Below are positions 13,701 through 25,625 of a DNA stretch of 64,000 nt, in pieces. Source of the DNA: Chondrosia reniformis. Taxonomy: Eukaryota; Porifera; Demospongiae; Chondrillida; Chondrillidae. The stretch's first letter is position 1, and each line of letters begins with the position of its first letter. Location: the NCBI GenBank assembly GCA_947172415.1, contig OX359190.1, positions 8,742,001-8,806,000 of the forward strand. Direction: 5' to 3'. The position numbers and the translations under genes were made by a program. Below the pieces are notes generated by a model. That model ran no database searches and was not told where the DNA came from. It saw nothing but the letters and a program-made list of their open reading frames with translations.

Positions 13701-16547
13701 ACGTACGTACAGGAACCATATACGTATAAAATCAATTACTTGCAATTGGTTGCAATTGACTGCGACACATTTGGATCTTTGTATTTTGCAAAACCATATC
13801 TGGTGGTAAATTTGAAAATTGTAGAATCACCTATAGACCAAAATAAAAGGCTCTAGTTCTTCCATATATGCAACTGATGTATTATGCAGATAATATAAAT
13901 GTCTCTATATACGTATACATATATATAATGCATGTATTGTATTAATATATGTATATATTTGTCCATGCCACTTTCTTATGTATGATAAAATAAAGATAGA
14001 CCAGTATTAACTCACAGTAGCAATCACACCATCACATAATTGACTAATCCAAATTCTAGCTGTACCATTAAGTCCAAATATGGCAACTGGAACAGTAGTA
14101 TTTTCTGAGAATACACCATTTACCAAATTCATCCCAACCACAGCTATATCTATACCTATAGCATGAGGGCCTTGGCTACCAGGAAGCAGTCTAAAGCTCA
14201 GAGTTGTAGGTATTGGCTGTGGAGTGCTACTTGTCGTTCTAGTCAGAGAACAAGATAGGTCCAAACAGTCTGAACTCGTGATGCATCCTCCATCAACACC
14301 TTCAGTAGCAATAATAATGTCTTCTACTGCTTTTAAGGAGGTACAGTGAATACTTTTGCAATCTGACTCTGTAACTACTTAAAAAAAGCAACAAAACTTG
14401 TGTGTTATTTAATATCTAAATCAATCTACGTATTTATATAATTATCTATCCATATATATACCTATCCAGTTTATAATGTTTTCTTATATATATACTCGTG
14501 CACTATAGGGCATTTTGTAATTCAACTTTTTTGAATGTATACCTAATCAAAGTTTTTAGATTTGAGATTTATACTGTTTATAATTACTGTTGAGATAAAA
14601 TGCATAATACTGATGTACGTATATGGGGTATATACCTACGTACATACTTACAATGTACTGTATACAGTATAGTACTTATTGTATATATACAGTATAGCAC
14701 AACCTGTGCACGTACCTGGGGAAGCTTCAATTATGAATGTAACAGTTATTATAGATGAAGGGGCTTTGAAAGCAAAGCATATATATGTTCCTAGGTGCTC
14801 TGTTCCAAGAGGTGTAAATGTTAGAGTAGCTTGCATGGTACTATTGTTGAAGTTCTCCATCTACAAATTAGACCAAACATATACGTATGTCAAGATTCAC
14901 TACAAATTTAAGGTGCATATATATATATATATATATATATATGCCAATACCTTAGCTTTAACAAGACAAAATGTATTGTATTGGGTACAATATAGACCTA
15001 CACTAGTACTTCTTGTGTCAGAGTTCATAATTGCATCGCCATTCGTCAGTCTCCATTCTAATTGATCAGCCCCAGAAACTGTACAACTAACTGCATAGTC
15101 ACACCCTATCCTTGCATTCAAAATATCTGTAGGTCGTTGTATGAATATTAATTGGGCATCAGATATTTCTATGAATAAAAGAATAAAGGGTAAAGGTATA
15201 ACATGTAAAATATTATACACATAAAAACATAGTCTATATATATGTAGAATTGAACAAATCAAATGAAGACCAGAAATAAAAAACCAAAAAGGTTAATGTC
15301 AGCCAATTCATAGTATTATAATACATGGCATGAAAGAATAGAACATGCATGTGCATATATAACTAAAAGGTGTTCTCTTTTACTTTATATAATTATCTTA
15401 GAGTCTCTTTTTAAAAGTAATTGCAATGATGGTATACTGTCATGTGACAATACATATACATATAACTTCTATTTATAAAGCAAATGGTTTTTAATTTGTA
15501 TGCAACCGTGCAACAGCAAACCGGCCGTAAGTTGTCAGACCCTTACTGGAGCAAGTATTGCGTAAGTTTAAGGTCTAATTTCATCAGAACTACGTAAGTA
15601 CTAGGTGTGGAAATGTATACAGTAATTAATATACCATTTGCGTGGTCCAGCTTATATTCTATATTACTATATATTACTATATTAATGTAACAGTATATCA
15701 AACTTACTGGAATATATAGCAGGTGTATATACACTCTAAGGTATACCTATTATCTATAATATAGTATAGTGGAGTAACTAATACTTGACCTGATCATGAG
15801 AATCTTCTGTATATATTCCATTCTTATTAATTCTAGTCTAGACTAATTATCATTAGTACCAGTGAGCAAAACATTATAGGACATAGAGATGTTGACAACA
15901 TTTGAGTTGAAGCAAGCAAAGTGGGCTCCACTGAAGCTATAAATAAAAGACTTGGATGTAAGTGATCAGAGTACTTATTCAGCTTCTAAAAGCTAGAATA
16001 CTTATAAATTTCTTTGATGTTCAAGAAGACTTATTAATCAACAGGATCAAATTGACCAACTCATTATACTTGTATTGCATTTGTTACATGCTCAAGCATA
16101 TTGATTTCATTTACAGTAGCCTCTCAATAAGTCCTATATGTGTTGCATTAATTCTATACAAAGATCCTGTCTAACTTATCAACCACAACTGTTAATTAGA
16201 AACATGTAGTCATTTTGTATCAATTTAACTCATTTCAGCTAAGCCATATGCATGACATATACAAAAAATATACATACAATAGCTATATACGTAAGTTGAA
16301 GAGGGGATGAAGCTATACAAAACAAAGTTAACTATACATACATATATATACCATTCCCGTTGCCACTAATGTTTATTATATATAGTACAGAGTATACGTA
16401 CAGCTGTAAATACATATACTACTCTAATATTATACGTATATATAAGTCTTGTTTGTATAATAAGATCATAATACAAATATTGCTACAATATTTACCTGCA
16501 AAAGCAGTGCAAAAGAAAATGAGCAGGATCAGGGATCTTCCTTTCAT
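7724..16547 (-). CDS. Gene B: secreted Ig / four-module / FN3 protein
   Basis: A 15-exon model gives 1004 residues with every junction in phase. Exons: 16496-16547, 14951-15168, 14716-14860, 14016-14374, 13740-13830, 12928-13361, 12604-12715, 11968-12347, 11454-11544, 11189-11254, 10198-10610, 9286-9367, 8829-9113, 8118-8276, 7724-7851. Order in the protein: signal peptide (MKGRSLILLIFFCTAFA), Ig domain (C...C, EWRLT, GTYICFAF), four copies of an unrecognised module of about 130-180 residues each encoded by two exons, a 22-residue exon, and an FN3 domain (LLVSWEEP, TGYYVEYKE, GTEYEVRV) placed after the fourth module. Two short C-terminal exons end in a stop. Pro/Ser/Thr-rich linkers such as TPSPSPTASP precede three modules. 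No transmembrane segment is seen, so secretion is inferred. Many N-glycosylation sequons (NGTF, NSTM) fit an extracellular protein. Binding partner and function are unknown. Confidence 0.75.
8829..9113 (-). other. FN3 domain exon of gene B
   Basis: One 285-bp exon, phase 1 at both ends, encodes a fibronectin type III domain: LLVSWEEP (B strand Trp), TGYYVEYKE (C strand) and LHFGTEYEVRVKS (Tyr corner). A single symmetrical exon per FN3 domain is common in animal extracellular proteins. Confidence 0.85.
9965..10105 (+). mobile_element. Dispersed repeat R1 in gene B
   Basis: Front GGGTGGAAATCCCAGAAACA, tail AGTTCTCTATAGGCCTTTAC. It lies in the gene B intron before exon 10198-10610 ends. Confidence 0.8.
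10561..12560. repeat. Segmental duplication, gene B side, part 1
   Basis: Matches 21430-24560 (gene C) over exons and introns, including the hairpin element, the 66-bp exon and both exons of the third module. In gene C the part around the 66-bp exon is expanded in tandem. Confidence 0.85.
10885..11088. mobile_element. Hairpin element in a gene B intron (copy 1)
   Basis: Two inverted arms of about 90 bp share sequence including ACCTACGGGTTGAAA and TTCTATTCCAAAGATTT, around a short centre with TTTCCTCACT on both sides. A second copy lies at 22140-22335 in the duplicated gene C segment. Each arm carries a CTGATGA- or ATGA-type stretch followed by GAAA, resembling the hammerhead core. Confidence 0.7.
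13388..13439. repeat. GATA microsatellite
   Basis: Interrupted (GATA)n tract in a gene B intron. Confidence 0.9.
14716..15168 (-). other. Ig domain of gene B (two exons)
   Basis: Exons 14951-15168 and 14716-14860 form one Ig fold. The first carries the B-strand Cys and the C-strand Trp (DQLEWRLTNG); the second carries the F-strand pattern LGTYICFAF. The pair is phase 1 at both ends, so it could move as a unit. Gene C lacks it. Confidence 0.75.
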
Positions 16548-16600
16548 GCTGAACTCAGTGAGGCTAACTGAAAATAGTCAGCTGTCGATTTATGTGGTGA
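15260..16600. repeat. Segmental duplication, gene B side, part 2
   Basis: Matches 24570-26045 plus 27297-27420 on the gene C side, covering intron 1 and the signal-peptide exon. On the C side it is interrupted by inserted mobile elements at 26046-27296. The block between 12560 and 15260 (Ig domain and two modules) has no counterpart in gene C. Confidence 0.85.
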
Positions 16601-16625
16601 TTGTGTGAGCTGGTCTGACTGCCTC

Positions 16626-16645
16626 TTTTTATTCTTTTATAGTCT
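16626..16645 (-). promoter_or_regulatory. Possible TATA box of gene B
   Basis: On the minus strand, CTATAAAAGAATAAAAAG lies about 80-100 bp upstream of the gene B start codon, a fitting distance for a short 5' UTR. Assigned by position and sequence only. Confidence 0.45.
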
Positions 16646-17701
16646 GGAATCACTCATAATATTTAACTATGTATATATAAACACACTGTTCCCCTCTATA
16701 TATATACATGTATACACATGATCTATACACATGAAGCCCCTTAATTATGAGCGGTATGGCTGGCAAATGTATAGCTTCCACATATATAAACCACTGTAAA
16801 AACACTGTGGCACGTGAACATCACTACCAATTGTAGTGAGCCCTGCATGTGGCAAAGTTTTCACTGCTTTTTGTTAGCGATCTTCACCACAGTGTGACCT
16901 CTTTTGTATCACTAAGCAACTTACTTTCCTAGATTATGAGTACACATGTAAATATTAACTTCTTGGATTATATATGCAACTGTTTCGTTATATGTGGCCA
17001 TGGGTGATGGCAAGGTTTGAAGGTTAAGGTTTGTTGCTATAATTGAGTAGCTAGGGTGCTGATTCAAAGTAATGATTGCAACAATATTGTCTCATGAGTG
17101 GACTCCATGACATCTGAGCTTAAAATCAACTTTACTTGATCTTAAAGTCCCCTCAACATTATGTTCCAGTCAATCTACTGATATTGTATATACGTACACC
17201 ATGTTGCATATAGAATATACCTCTAAATAATCTGGTGGATCAACTTTTAGATTTCACAGACATCTGTAAAGCATGTCCAGTGAGTTTTAGTTATTTTATG
17301 TGTTCTCTGCACATCAGGTTGGATGACTTAGTAATACCTTTTTTAGCTAGTGACTGCCGTTAATATTAGAAAAATTCAATGGGTGACCTTAGATACTGGT
17401 TAGTGATGTGTTTCACACTGATGCCTATTGAGTGGTGCATGCTGATGCACGTTTATATCCTTGGTCATAAAGGAGGGGGAATGGATATGTATATAGCCAT
17501 AAATGAACATATATAAATACTAAGAAATGTATCATTAAGAGATAGGGCAAATATATAGAATATATAGGTACGCATCAAAACTCATTGGACATGCTTTATA
17601 GATGTCTGTGAATGCTGATACGAAAACCTTAATCTATGTTCTCCATCACATCACATGATTGGTTTCTATAGCAACGGTTAAATGGCTGCCGTCTGATGTA
17701 G
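16646..17701. other. Intergenic region between divergent genes
   Basis: About 1.1 kb separates the start codons of gene B (minus) and the C2orf81-type gene (plus), so it should hold both promoters. Apart from the TATA-like element near gene B I see no clear regulatory motif or gene. Confidence 0.5.
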
Positions 17702-20291
17702 ATGTCGAAAAAGACAAAAGACAAGAAACCGGTTCCTACGGAGGTTGAATCTACCCTAGTACAGCCGGAAACACAAGACGTTATTAAAGGGAGACTAACG
17801 GAAGAAGAATGGTGAGCAAAATGAGAATTGGTGCCTCTGGTTGTCGTTGATAAAATAATTTATCTCTTGGAGGGTTCATCCTTCGACTTCGAAGTAGATA
17901 ATGGAATGGTTGTTGGAAAATGAATGAAGAATGGCAACATTTAAAAAAAACAATATTTTAATTATTAACAGAAAACCTATGTACGTATATTTAGTATTTA
18001 GCTACCAGACCTATAGGTAATATTTGTCGATGAATTCTTCGAATATAGCAATCAGCATAAGATATTCAAATTGCATGTTTTGACCTGTAGGTAATGTTGA
18101 AATGATGAAATATTACCTACTGGTCAAAACATACAATTTAAATGTAGGTAATGTTTGTCGATGATTTAATTTTTATGTTGATTGCTATATTAGAAGAATT
18201 AACGAGATTCATGACCACTACCAGAACTATACCTTACCACTGTAGTGAAACTAATATGGTATGATGGATTTGAGTGGTTGATTGCATTATTTTGGTCTCC
18301 CCACCTACGTATGTATATACATATATACCACTCTGTACACATGTCCATATGAAGCCTGATTATTTATGTGAACTCATACTAAATACATAACTGCCCCAAT
18401 AAGCATGACTGGAGTAGGCTAACCTCTTAAGCTCACTACATACCATGACAGATTTGGATCATGTGTACGTACGTATATCAAGTGTACACTGGCTGACATG
18501 GCTGCATCAGTGGGTGAGACAGTTTAACAGAAGAGGCGTTTCCTATCACATCTGTATAATATACATATACGTACATAAGAGAAGACTCCTGTATCCTCAT
18601 CCAAAGCTCTCACTAGTTTTAGTTCCCTATAAGCTGGTACTTGTTGCATGTATATAGTGATTTTATTCATATGTACGTACGTACGTACATTACGTTAAAT
18701 AAATATTGGAACTGATCGATTGGGATGTCCACAAACAGGATTATAAAATAAAAGGTGAAATAGTTTTTTTGAAACACTCCTAGTTGTTGGGATTAATTAG
18801 CTTTCTGTAGCAACATGAAACAATTCACAAAGTTTAGCAGTGTTTCTGCAAGCTCAGTAATTAATCCCTATCATAATAATAGCTACGAACCTGTATACGT
18901 ATATTCTATCACTCCTTTGTGTGTTGCAAGTCATTATCTCAGCCGTATCTTTAGGAAAGAACATTTAGAAAATGAAAAGACTTTAGAGATAGTCAGTGAA
19001 GTGGTCTGGGATGTAGTTGATGTCTCCTGGGAGACCATCTACCACAAGTGGGTGCAACGGGAAATTTTTCCCTATGCCGTTGAGGATGCAAAAAAGAAGT
19101 TATTACAGGCAGTATCCGTGAGTCAAGGGAACCTTTGTACTGTACTATGTACAAACATTGAAATGTTCATTAATAAATGGTAATGGTTGTGTTAGATAGA
19201 GAGTATATAAAATGGTGATATTACGTATATACGTACTGTACGTATATATATTAAAGGTTCTTTAGGATTCAGACATTTTGACCCTGGGGAGATCTTCTTC
19301 AGTGATTTCTTATACGTATTCCCTGATATATCTGGTGGTTGTTCATTATGTGGTGTATAGAGGTTGAAGCTTTAAATGATTAGTGTGGCATTGCTTTAAG
19401 TTTAAGCCAAATCCACTTAGGTTTATTTATACCATCCTGTTCTTCTCCATTTAGTGGAACTTTCTAGCCAGAGATGAAGGGGAAGGAGATATTGAGAATG
19501 ATTCTTCCTGGTTACCTGATGAAGGTGAGTTCACACAACATCATCAAGTAAATATGGAGCAGTCTGGGCTATAAAGATTGAGTATAATTAGTGGAGAAGA
19601 TTATGATTAATACCATTTTCTCCATAAATATTAATAGCTAGCTTTTTGCAATTTATACTGGTAGATCTCACATATACGTATGTACATATATAAAACACAT
19701 ATTGTATATATCTATAATCTGATAATATGTGAACCTGCCATTTATACATGTACATACATATATGTACTTACATAGATATACAGTAAAACCTGTCTATATA
19801 GTCACCTAACTATATAGAACATTAACCTCCAAATTCTAGTCAACTCTAATAGTCCCAACAAAAATATTGTACGTATAATATAGTGGTCCAAACATAAGGC
19901 TTTCAATAGTGTAGCCACCTCTCTAATGAGGCAACTTTAATTACATATATAGCTGCCCCAAGCTGACCACATTAAATAGGTTTACTGTAAATACATACAT
20001 ATATGTGATGTTTTATTTTGCTAATATTACTATACATTGATGTTGTGTACATGTCCTACTGCAGAGCCTTCACCTCCTCCAGTTGATAATTGGGCTCGAG
20101 GTATGGTTCCTGTCTTCAATGACTCTTCACATAAGAATGAATCTGCTATAAGCTTCTCTGTGGAGTCTTCTCCTAGCCAGGTTGTGATAAGAGAAGCTCA
20201 GGATATTGGCAGACCAAGTGACATAGGTGGAACTGTAATTATTACAGACATTCAAAAACCTTTTGTTAAGATATCTAACCCTGTTCGATAA
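17702..20291 (+). CDS. C2orf81: C2orf81-type protein (DUF4639-like)
   Basis: A four-exon model, 17702-17811, 18955-19117, 19455-19524 and 20065-20291, gives 189 residues in phase. It follows the N-terminal core of vertebrate C2orf81: GRLTEEEW (exon 1), a helical region ending DAKKKLLQAVSWNFLARDEGE (exons 2-3), then DEEPSPPPVDNWARGMVPV. The molecular function of this family is not established as far as I know. The sponge-like protein is much shorter than the human one (about 600 residues) and lacks the long C-terminal part; the stop codon directly ends exon 4. It is divergent from gene B upstream and convergent with gene C downstream. Family assignment rests on ordered motifs remembered from the human protein. 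Confidence 0.82.
19789..19989. mobile_element. MITE with CAGTAAAACC termini
   Basis: The termini CAGTAAAACCTGTCTATA and AATAGGTTTACTG form imperfect inverted repeats, flanked by TA on both sides. This fits a Tc1/mariner-type non-autonomous element in the C2orf81 intron 3. Confidence 0.65.
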
Positions 20292-20771
20292 CAGTTCTGT
20301 AAATCAATACATCAAAATGCTGATTTTGGTGCTTGGGCTATGTACGTATTTACGTATGTGAATGTACGTACTGTATATCTGACCATACATTAAATTCATA
20401 TATGTACGTACATATCAGTATTTCAATTTACATTTAAAGTGCTGTAACATACATATTTACATTTAAAGTGCTGTAACATATGGGCAAATATGTAGCTTAA
20501 AGTTGCAGTCATCGTGCATTCACAGACATGTATTAAATGTATAATTCTACTTATATATTTGCCCTATACATACATATTGTACGTACATGCATATACATAC
20601 ATACGTATGTATACGTACATCATATGTAGCAGTATATTTAGTGCTGTAACTCTGTCTAATTTATGGGCAAATACAGTATATGAATCTTGACCTGTGTGTC
20701 ATCATTCACAGACATGTATAAGACATTTCCAAAGAGTTTTATAACTGTATCACTTAATTTACCAATAGATT
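20292..20771. repeat. AT-rich repeat-laden spacer
   Basis: No gene seen. ACATTTAAAGTGCTGTAACATA occurs twice in tandem near 20427-20480 (only partly identical beyond that), and an AGTGCTGTAACTC relative follows near 20641; a similar stretch is at 890-915. CATTCACAGACATGTAT occurs at 20518 and again near 20705. This looks like one or two dispersed-element copies with TACGTA runs. Confidence 0.5.
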
Positions 20772-21040
20772 TTAAAAGTATTGAGAACAATCTATCTCCA
20801 AACAAATAATACAATAAATACTTCTCGTATTATCTGATACACGTTTGCATGGGAGGCAAATAGTTTTACAAATGTCTTCCATGTTTTCTTCGTCTGATCT
20901 TTCATTTCCATTGGCCAACTGCAGGTCACCTGGATTCAAACCTGAGCCACTGCTATAAGAAACAGACTCAGTAAATAGCATGTCTGACTCATGCAATGAT
21001 CCATGGCCAGTTTCATGAGATGAATCTCTCATATCTGTCC
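20772..21040 (-). other. Orphan acidic exon downstream of gene C
   Basis: A minus-strand open stretch behind a good acceptor (TGTGTACAG) reads in phase 1 for 88 residues to a stop. It is Ser/Glu/Asp-rich (SSGSGLNPGD, SDEENMEDICKTICLPCK). It could be an alternative last exon of gene C, but no donor in gene C joins it convincingly. The similarity is not recognised. Confidence 0.35.
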
Positions 21041-21124
21041 CTGTACACATAATAACTATATTATACATTCATACAATGTACGTAATTGTATGTACATATA
21101 CATATATTACACATATAAGTCTAT

Positions 21125-21240
21125 AAGACTCACAAAAGATCAAGAAGAAGATAAAGATTCCCAGGGTCACTGATGAAGGGTGGAATTGACAGAAACAGCT
21201 GCCAGGCCCAGCGGAGAGGAAGAGAAAGGAGAAGATATAC
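21125..21240 (+). mobile_element. Dispersed repeat R1 inside gene C last exon
   Basis: Front and middle of R1 in plus orientation. The gene C frame runs into it antisense and terminates at 21130. Confidence 0.8.
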
Positions 21241-24200
21241 ATATACTGTGTGTAATAGTTGGGACACTCCTGTGATTGATAATATTAGATCACAGTCAAG
21301 TTCCCGACAGTCAGATTTATTGCAGTGTCCATCTACTGATAGTCCATCACCTGTGACTGACAATAAGGCACTTTCAACACTATCCAAAGACTGACACAAC
21401 GTCTCCATGCATGTCCGTGGAGGTGGAGGATAAAAGGTAGGGAAAGGTGAAGAGGTGAAGATGTAAGAAGGTTGAGTGAAACCTGTTGATGCTGCAGGTG
21501 TAAATTGAAAAGTTTATAATTATAATTATTCCAAGCAATTTTTGATCATGATACGTATATAAGTCTATATACTTTATGAAGTCCTAATAAATTGCTATAT
21601 ATAAATATTATATGCTTACTTACTGTAACCTACACTATTGTGAATAATCACATTTTGCTACTTAATGCATATACATACGTACTGCACATATATACGTATA
21701 TACTTAGATAAGTATAGAAAGGATCTATTATTAGAAACTGCCTTATAATATTGACACTGTTTCTACGTACCAGAAAAGATGCATGGTATTTCCAAAGTTC
21801 AAATAAGGGAATCCTGATTGTAATTAACACATGCAAGTTTATGCATATTTAAATTAACAGGTATTGTGCAATTTTTTTTGAAACCACAAGTGCTTCACTT
21901 GCATGTAATGGATTATATAAGTAGTATATACCAAGTTTATCACACCTATGAGCCCAAAAAGGATGAAACAACTGCCTGTGTCTCTTTTATGATTTCAATT
22001 GTATTATAGGATTGTAGTCTTAGTGTATAAAATATATGGCTACCAATGATTGCTTTCCATTACTCCAAAGATGACTATCATGAAATTTTGATCTGTCACA
22101 TGTATAACGTACGTACATACGCATGGATGAGATATGAAGTTTATTGAGCAACAAATCTTTGGAATAGAACGTTTCAACCCGTAGGTCTTCATCAGCAATA
22201 TGAAAAAAGTGAGGAAAGGTTCTGTTTAAATACCAACCTTTCCTCACTGTTTTCATATTGCTAAATGAGGAACCTACGGGTTGAAATGTTCTATTCCAAA
22301 GATTTAATGTTGCTGTTGTTCAATAAACTTCATATATCATCATGATCGCGACAAACAAGCCCTATCACTTCATACATATGGATATACAAATAATTATTTC
22401 ACATTTTGTACATAAATTGGTATAGAAAGGACATACCTACCTAGAGATGTAATTTCACTAAACATACTACCATCAATAGAAACTGTTGGAGATATTGGCA
22501 TTGTTGCTACATCAGAAGATATATATTATACTAACATGGTAAAATGAGTACATTATATTATACAAGAGATTTAATGTTGCTGTTGCTCAATAAACTTCAT
22601 ATATCATCATGATCGCGACAAATAAACCCTATCACTTCATACATATGGATATACAAATAATTATTTCACATTTTGTACATAAATTGGTATAGAAAGGACA
22701 TACCTACCTAGAGATGTAATTTCACTAAACTTACTACTATTAATAGAAACGTTAACTGTTGGAGATATTGGCATTGTTGCTACATCAGAAGATATATATT
22801 ATACTAACATGGTAAAATGAGTACATTATATTATACAAGAGATTTAATGTTGCTGTTGCTCAATAAACTTCATATATCATCATGATCGCGACAAACAAGC
22901 CCTATCACTTCATACATATGGATATACAAATAATTATTTCACATTTTGTACATACATTGGTATAGAAAGGACATACCTACCTAGAGATGTATTTTCACTA
23001 AACATACTACTATTAATAGAAACTGTTGGAGATATTGGCATTGTTGCTACATCAGAAGATATATATTATACTAACATGGTAAAATGAGTACATTATATTA
23101 TACAAGAGATTTAATGTTGCTGTTGCTCAATAAACTTCATATATCATCATGATCGCGACAAACAAGCCCTATCACTTCATACATATGGATATACAAATAA
23201 TTATTTCACATTTTGTACATACATTGGTGTAGAAAGGACATACCTACCTAGAGATGTAATTTCACTAAACATACTACCATCAATAGAAACTGTTGGAGAT
23301 ATTGGCATTGTTGCTACATCAGAAGATATATATTATACTAACATGGTAAAATGAGTACATTATATTATACAAGAGATTTAATGTTGCTGTTGCTCAATAA
23401 ACTTCATATATCATCATGATCGCGACAAATAAACCCTATCACTTCATAAATTTAGACATATTTTGTAGACTTTACATTCTCGTGTATAAACTCACATGTT
23501 GTTTCATCACAGCATAGAGGAAGTTTTACAGGAAGAAACAAGTTATCAAATACAGCTATTGAAAGCGATCTCAACTCCAACCTCAACTTCATGTATAATA
23601 AATAACATACTAATAATAAATATTACTCAGATCAGCATGTAACTGGTGCATTTGTGTGTTAAATTAAAGTTTGTATGCAGTATACGTACATGTGCTTTTG
23701 TATACATATATATGGCATACATATATATATATTAAAAGAATACTTTGGATATATAATCAGTAACCTAATAAGTATGTATTTTGTAATTTATTCATGTTAG
23801 GCGGTAGGAAATTAATGTCTGCAGTCACTGTGTGTTTGAATGATTTATGTAGTTATATATAACTTATTACTTCTATTACCTTTCAAAACCAATATGGCAA
23901 AATTTCAAATAATGTAGTTACTACGTATATTTTGACCAAGTTGATTTTAGATTTTATTTATTTCTGTGTGTTCATTGGCTTATATATTGATATGTTTAAA
24001 TTTGTATATACGTACTTACATTCAGAATAATTCCATTAAACTGTACTTCTGTCTTTAAGTTAATAAAAACTGTGGTAGTTGTACCATATAATGTAAACTG
24101 TGTTACAGTTGCTGTAGACAGTTTGTGATTAACAAATACAGCTGTTACATTTGGAATAGCAATTGTAAACTCGAAGGAATTTTCACAATATTTCTGATGT

Positions 24201-25581
24201 AAACTCATTGATCCGCTGATTACAGAATCACCAATTTGATTTATAAGACATCCTAGGATTGCACAATCGTCAAAAAGACCTGGACAAACGGCTACAAAGT
24301 TTTCACTATTAGCACTGGAAATAGCAGCCTTTATGTCACTCTTTGACTGACAGAGATCATTCTGACATGATGAAGTAGGAGAAAGTAGAGGTAGTGAAGC
24401 TACAGTAAAATAATAATATTATGTGAATAAGTATACAAAAGCTTCGATCTTACTATGTTACATGGGATTAAACAATAATATTACCCTATATCATGACCTA
24501 GTATGTACATTTAAAATAAATATATTCATTTCTAATATAATGCACGCATTTTTTAGCTTCTTAAATGAACCTTCAAAATCAAATTAAAACCAGAAATAAA
24601 AACAAAATGTTTAATGTCAGCCAATTCATAGTACTATATATACAGTACATGGCATGAAAGAATAGAACATGAATGTGCATATATAACTAAAAGGTATTCT
24701 CTTTTACTTTATTTATAGTTATCTTAGAGTCTCTTTATAAAAGCAATTGCAATGCATGGCATGTGACAATACTTGTATAACTTCTATTTATAAAGCAAAT
24801 GGTTTTTAATTTGTATGCAACCGTGCAACAGCAAACCGGCCGTAATTTATCAGACCCTTACTGGAGCAAGTATTGCGTAATTTTAGGCTCTGATTTCATC
24901 AGAACTAAGTCTACTGGGTGTGGAAATGTATACAGTAATTAATATACCATAATTTGTGTTGTCCATGCAGCTTATACTCTATAAGCTCTATTACTATCAA
25001 GCTTGCTGGTATATAGCAGGTGTATATACACTTTAAAGTATACCTATTATTAATATAGTGGAGTAACTAATACTTGAACTGATCATGAGAATCAGAGAGT
25101 ATGTACTTCTGTACATACTCCATTCTTATTAATTCTAGTCTAGACTAATTATCATTAGTACCAGTGAGCAAAACATTATAGGACATAGAGATGTTGACAA
25201 CATTTGAGTTGAAGCAAGCAAAGTGGGCTCCACTGAAGCTGTAAATAAAAGACTTGGATGTAAGTGATCAGAGTACTTATTCAGCTTCTAAAAGCTAGAG
25301 TACTTATAAATTTCTTTGATGCTAAAGAAGACTTATTAATCAACGGGATCAAATTGAACAACTCATTATACTTGTATTGCATTTGTTACATGCTCAAGCA
25401 TATCGATTTCATTTACACAGCCACTCTATAAGTCCTATATGTGTTGCATTAATTCTATACAAAGATCCTGTCTAACTTAGCAACCACAACTGATTTGATG
25501 ACTGCAAAACTGTTAATTAGAAACATGTAGTCATTTTGTATCAATTTAACTCATTTTAGCTAAGCCATATGCATGATATAT

Positions 25582-25625
<44 letters not shown>

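Larger units (their letters stand above)
10198..14374 (-). repeat. Four copies of an unrecognised two-exon module in gene B
   Basis: Exon pairs: 14016-14374 + 13740-13830; 12928-13361 + 12604-12715; 11968-12347 + 11454-11544; and 10198-10610 + 9286-9367, the last extending below the listed start. Exon a enters in phase 1 and leaves in phase 0; exon b enters in phase 0 and leaves in phase 1. Exon a has Cys pairs near its N-terminus (for example CKSIHC and CLDLSC), a central [VIL]xG[TV]F[SF]E[ST] motif and a C-terminal stretch like QLxDG. Exon b is short and hydrophobic (VFDNLFLP, VFDNLFIPFCC, or VILQ...MCR). Copies are strongly diverged. I do not recognise a named domain. Confidence 0.65.
21430..24560. 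repeat. Segmental duplication, gene C side, part 1
   Basis: Counterpart of 10561-12560, enlarged by the tandem array around the 22-residue exon. Confidence 0.85.
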
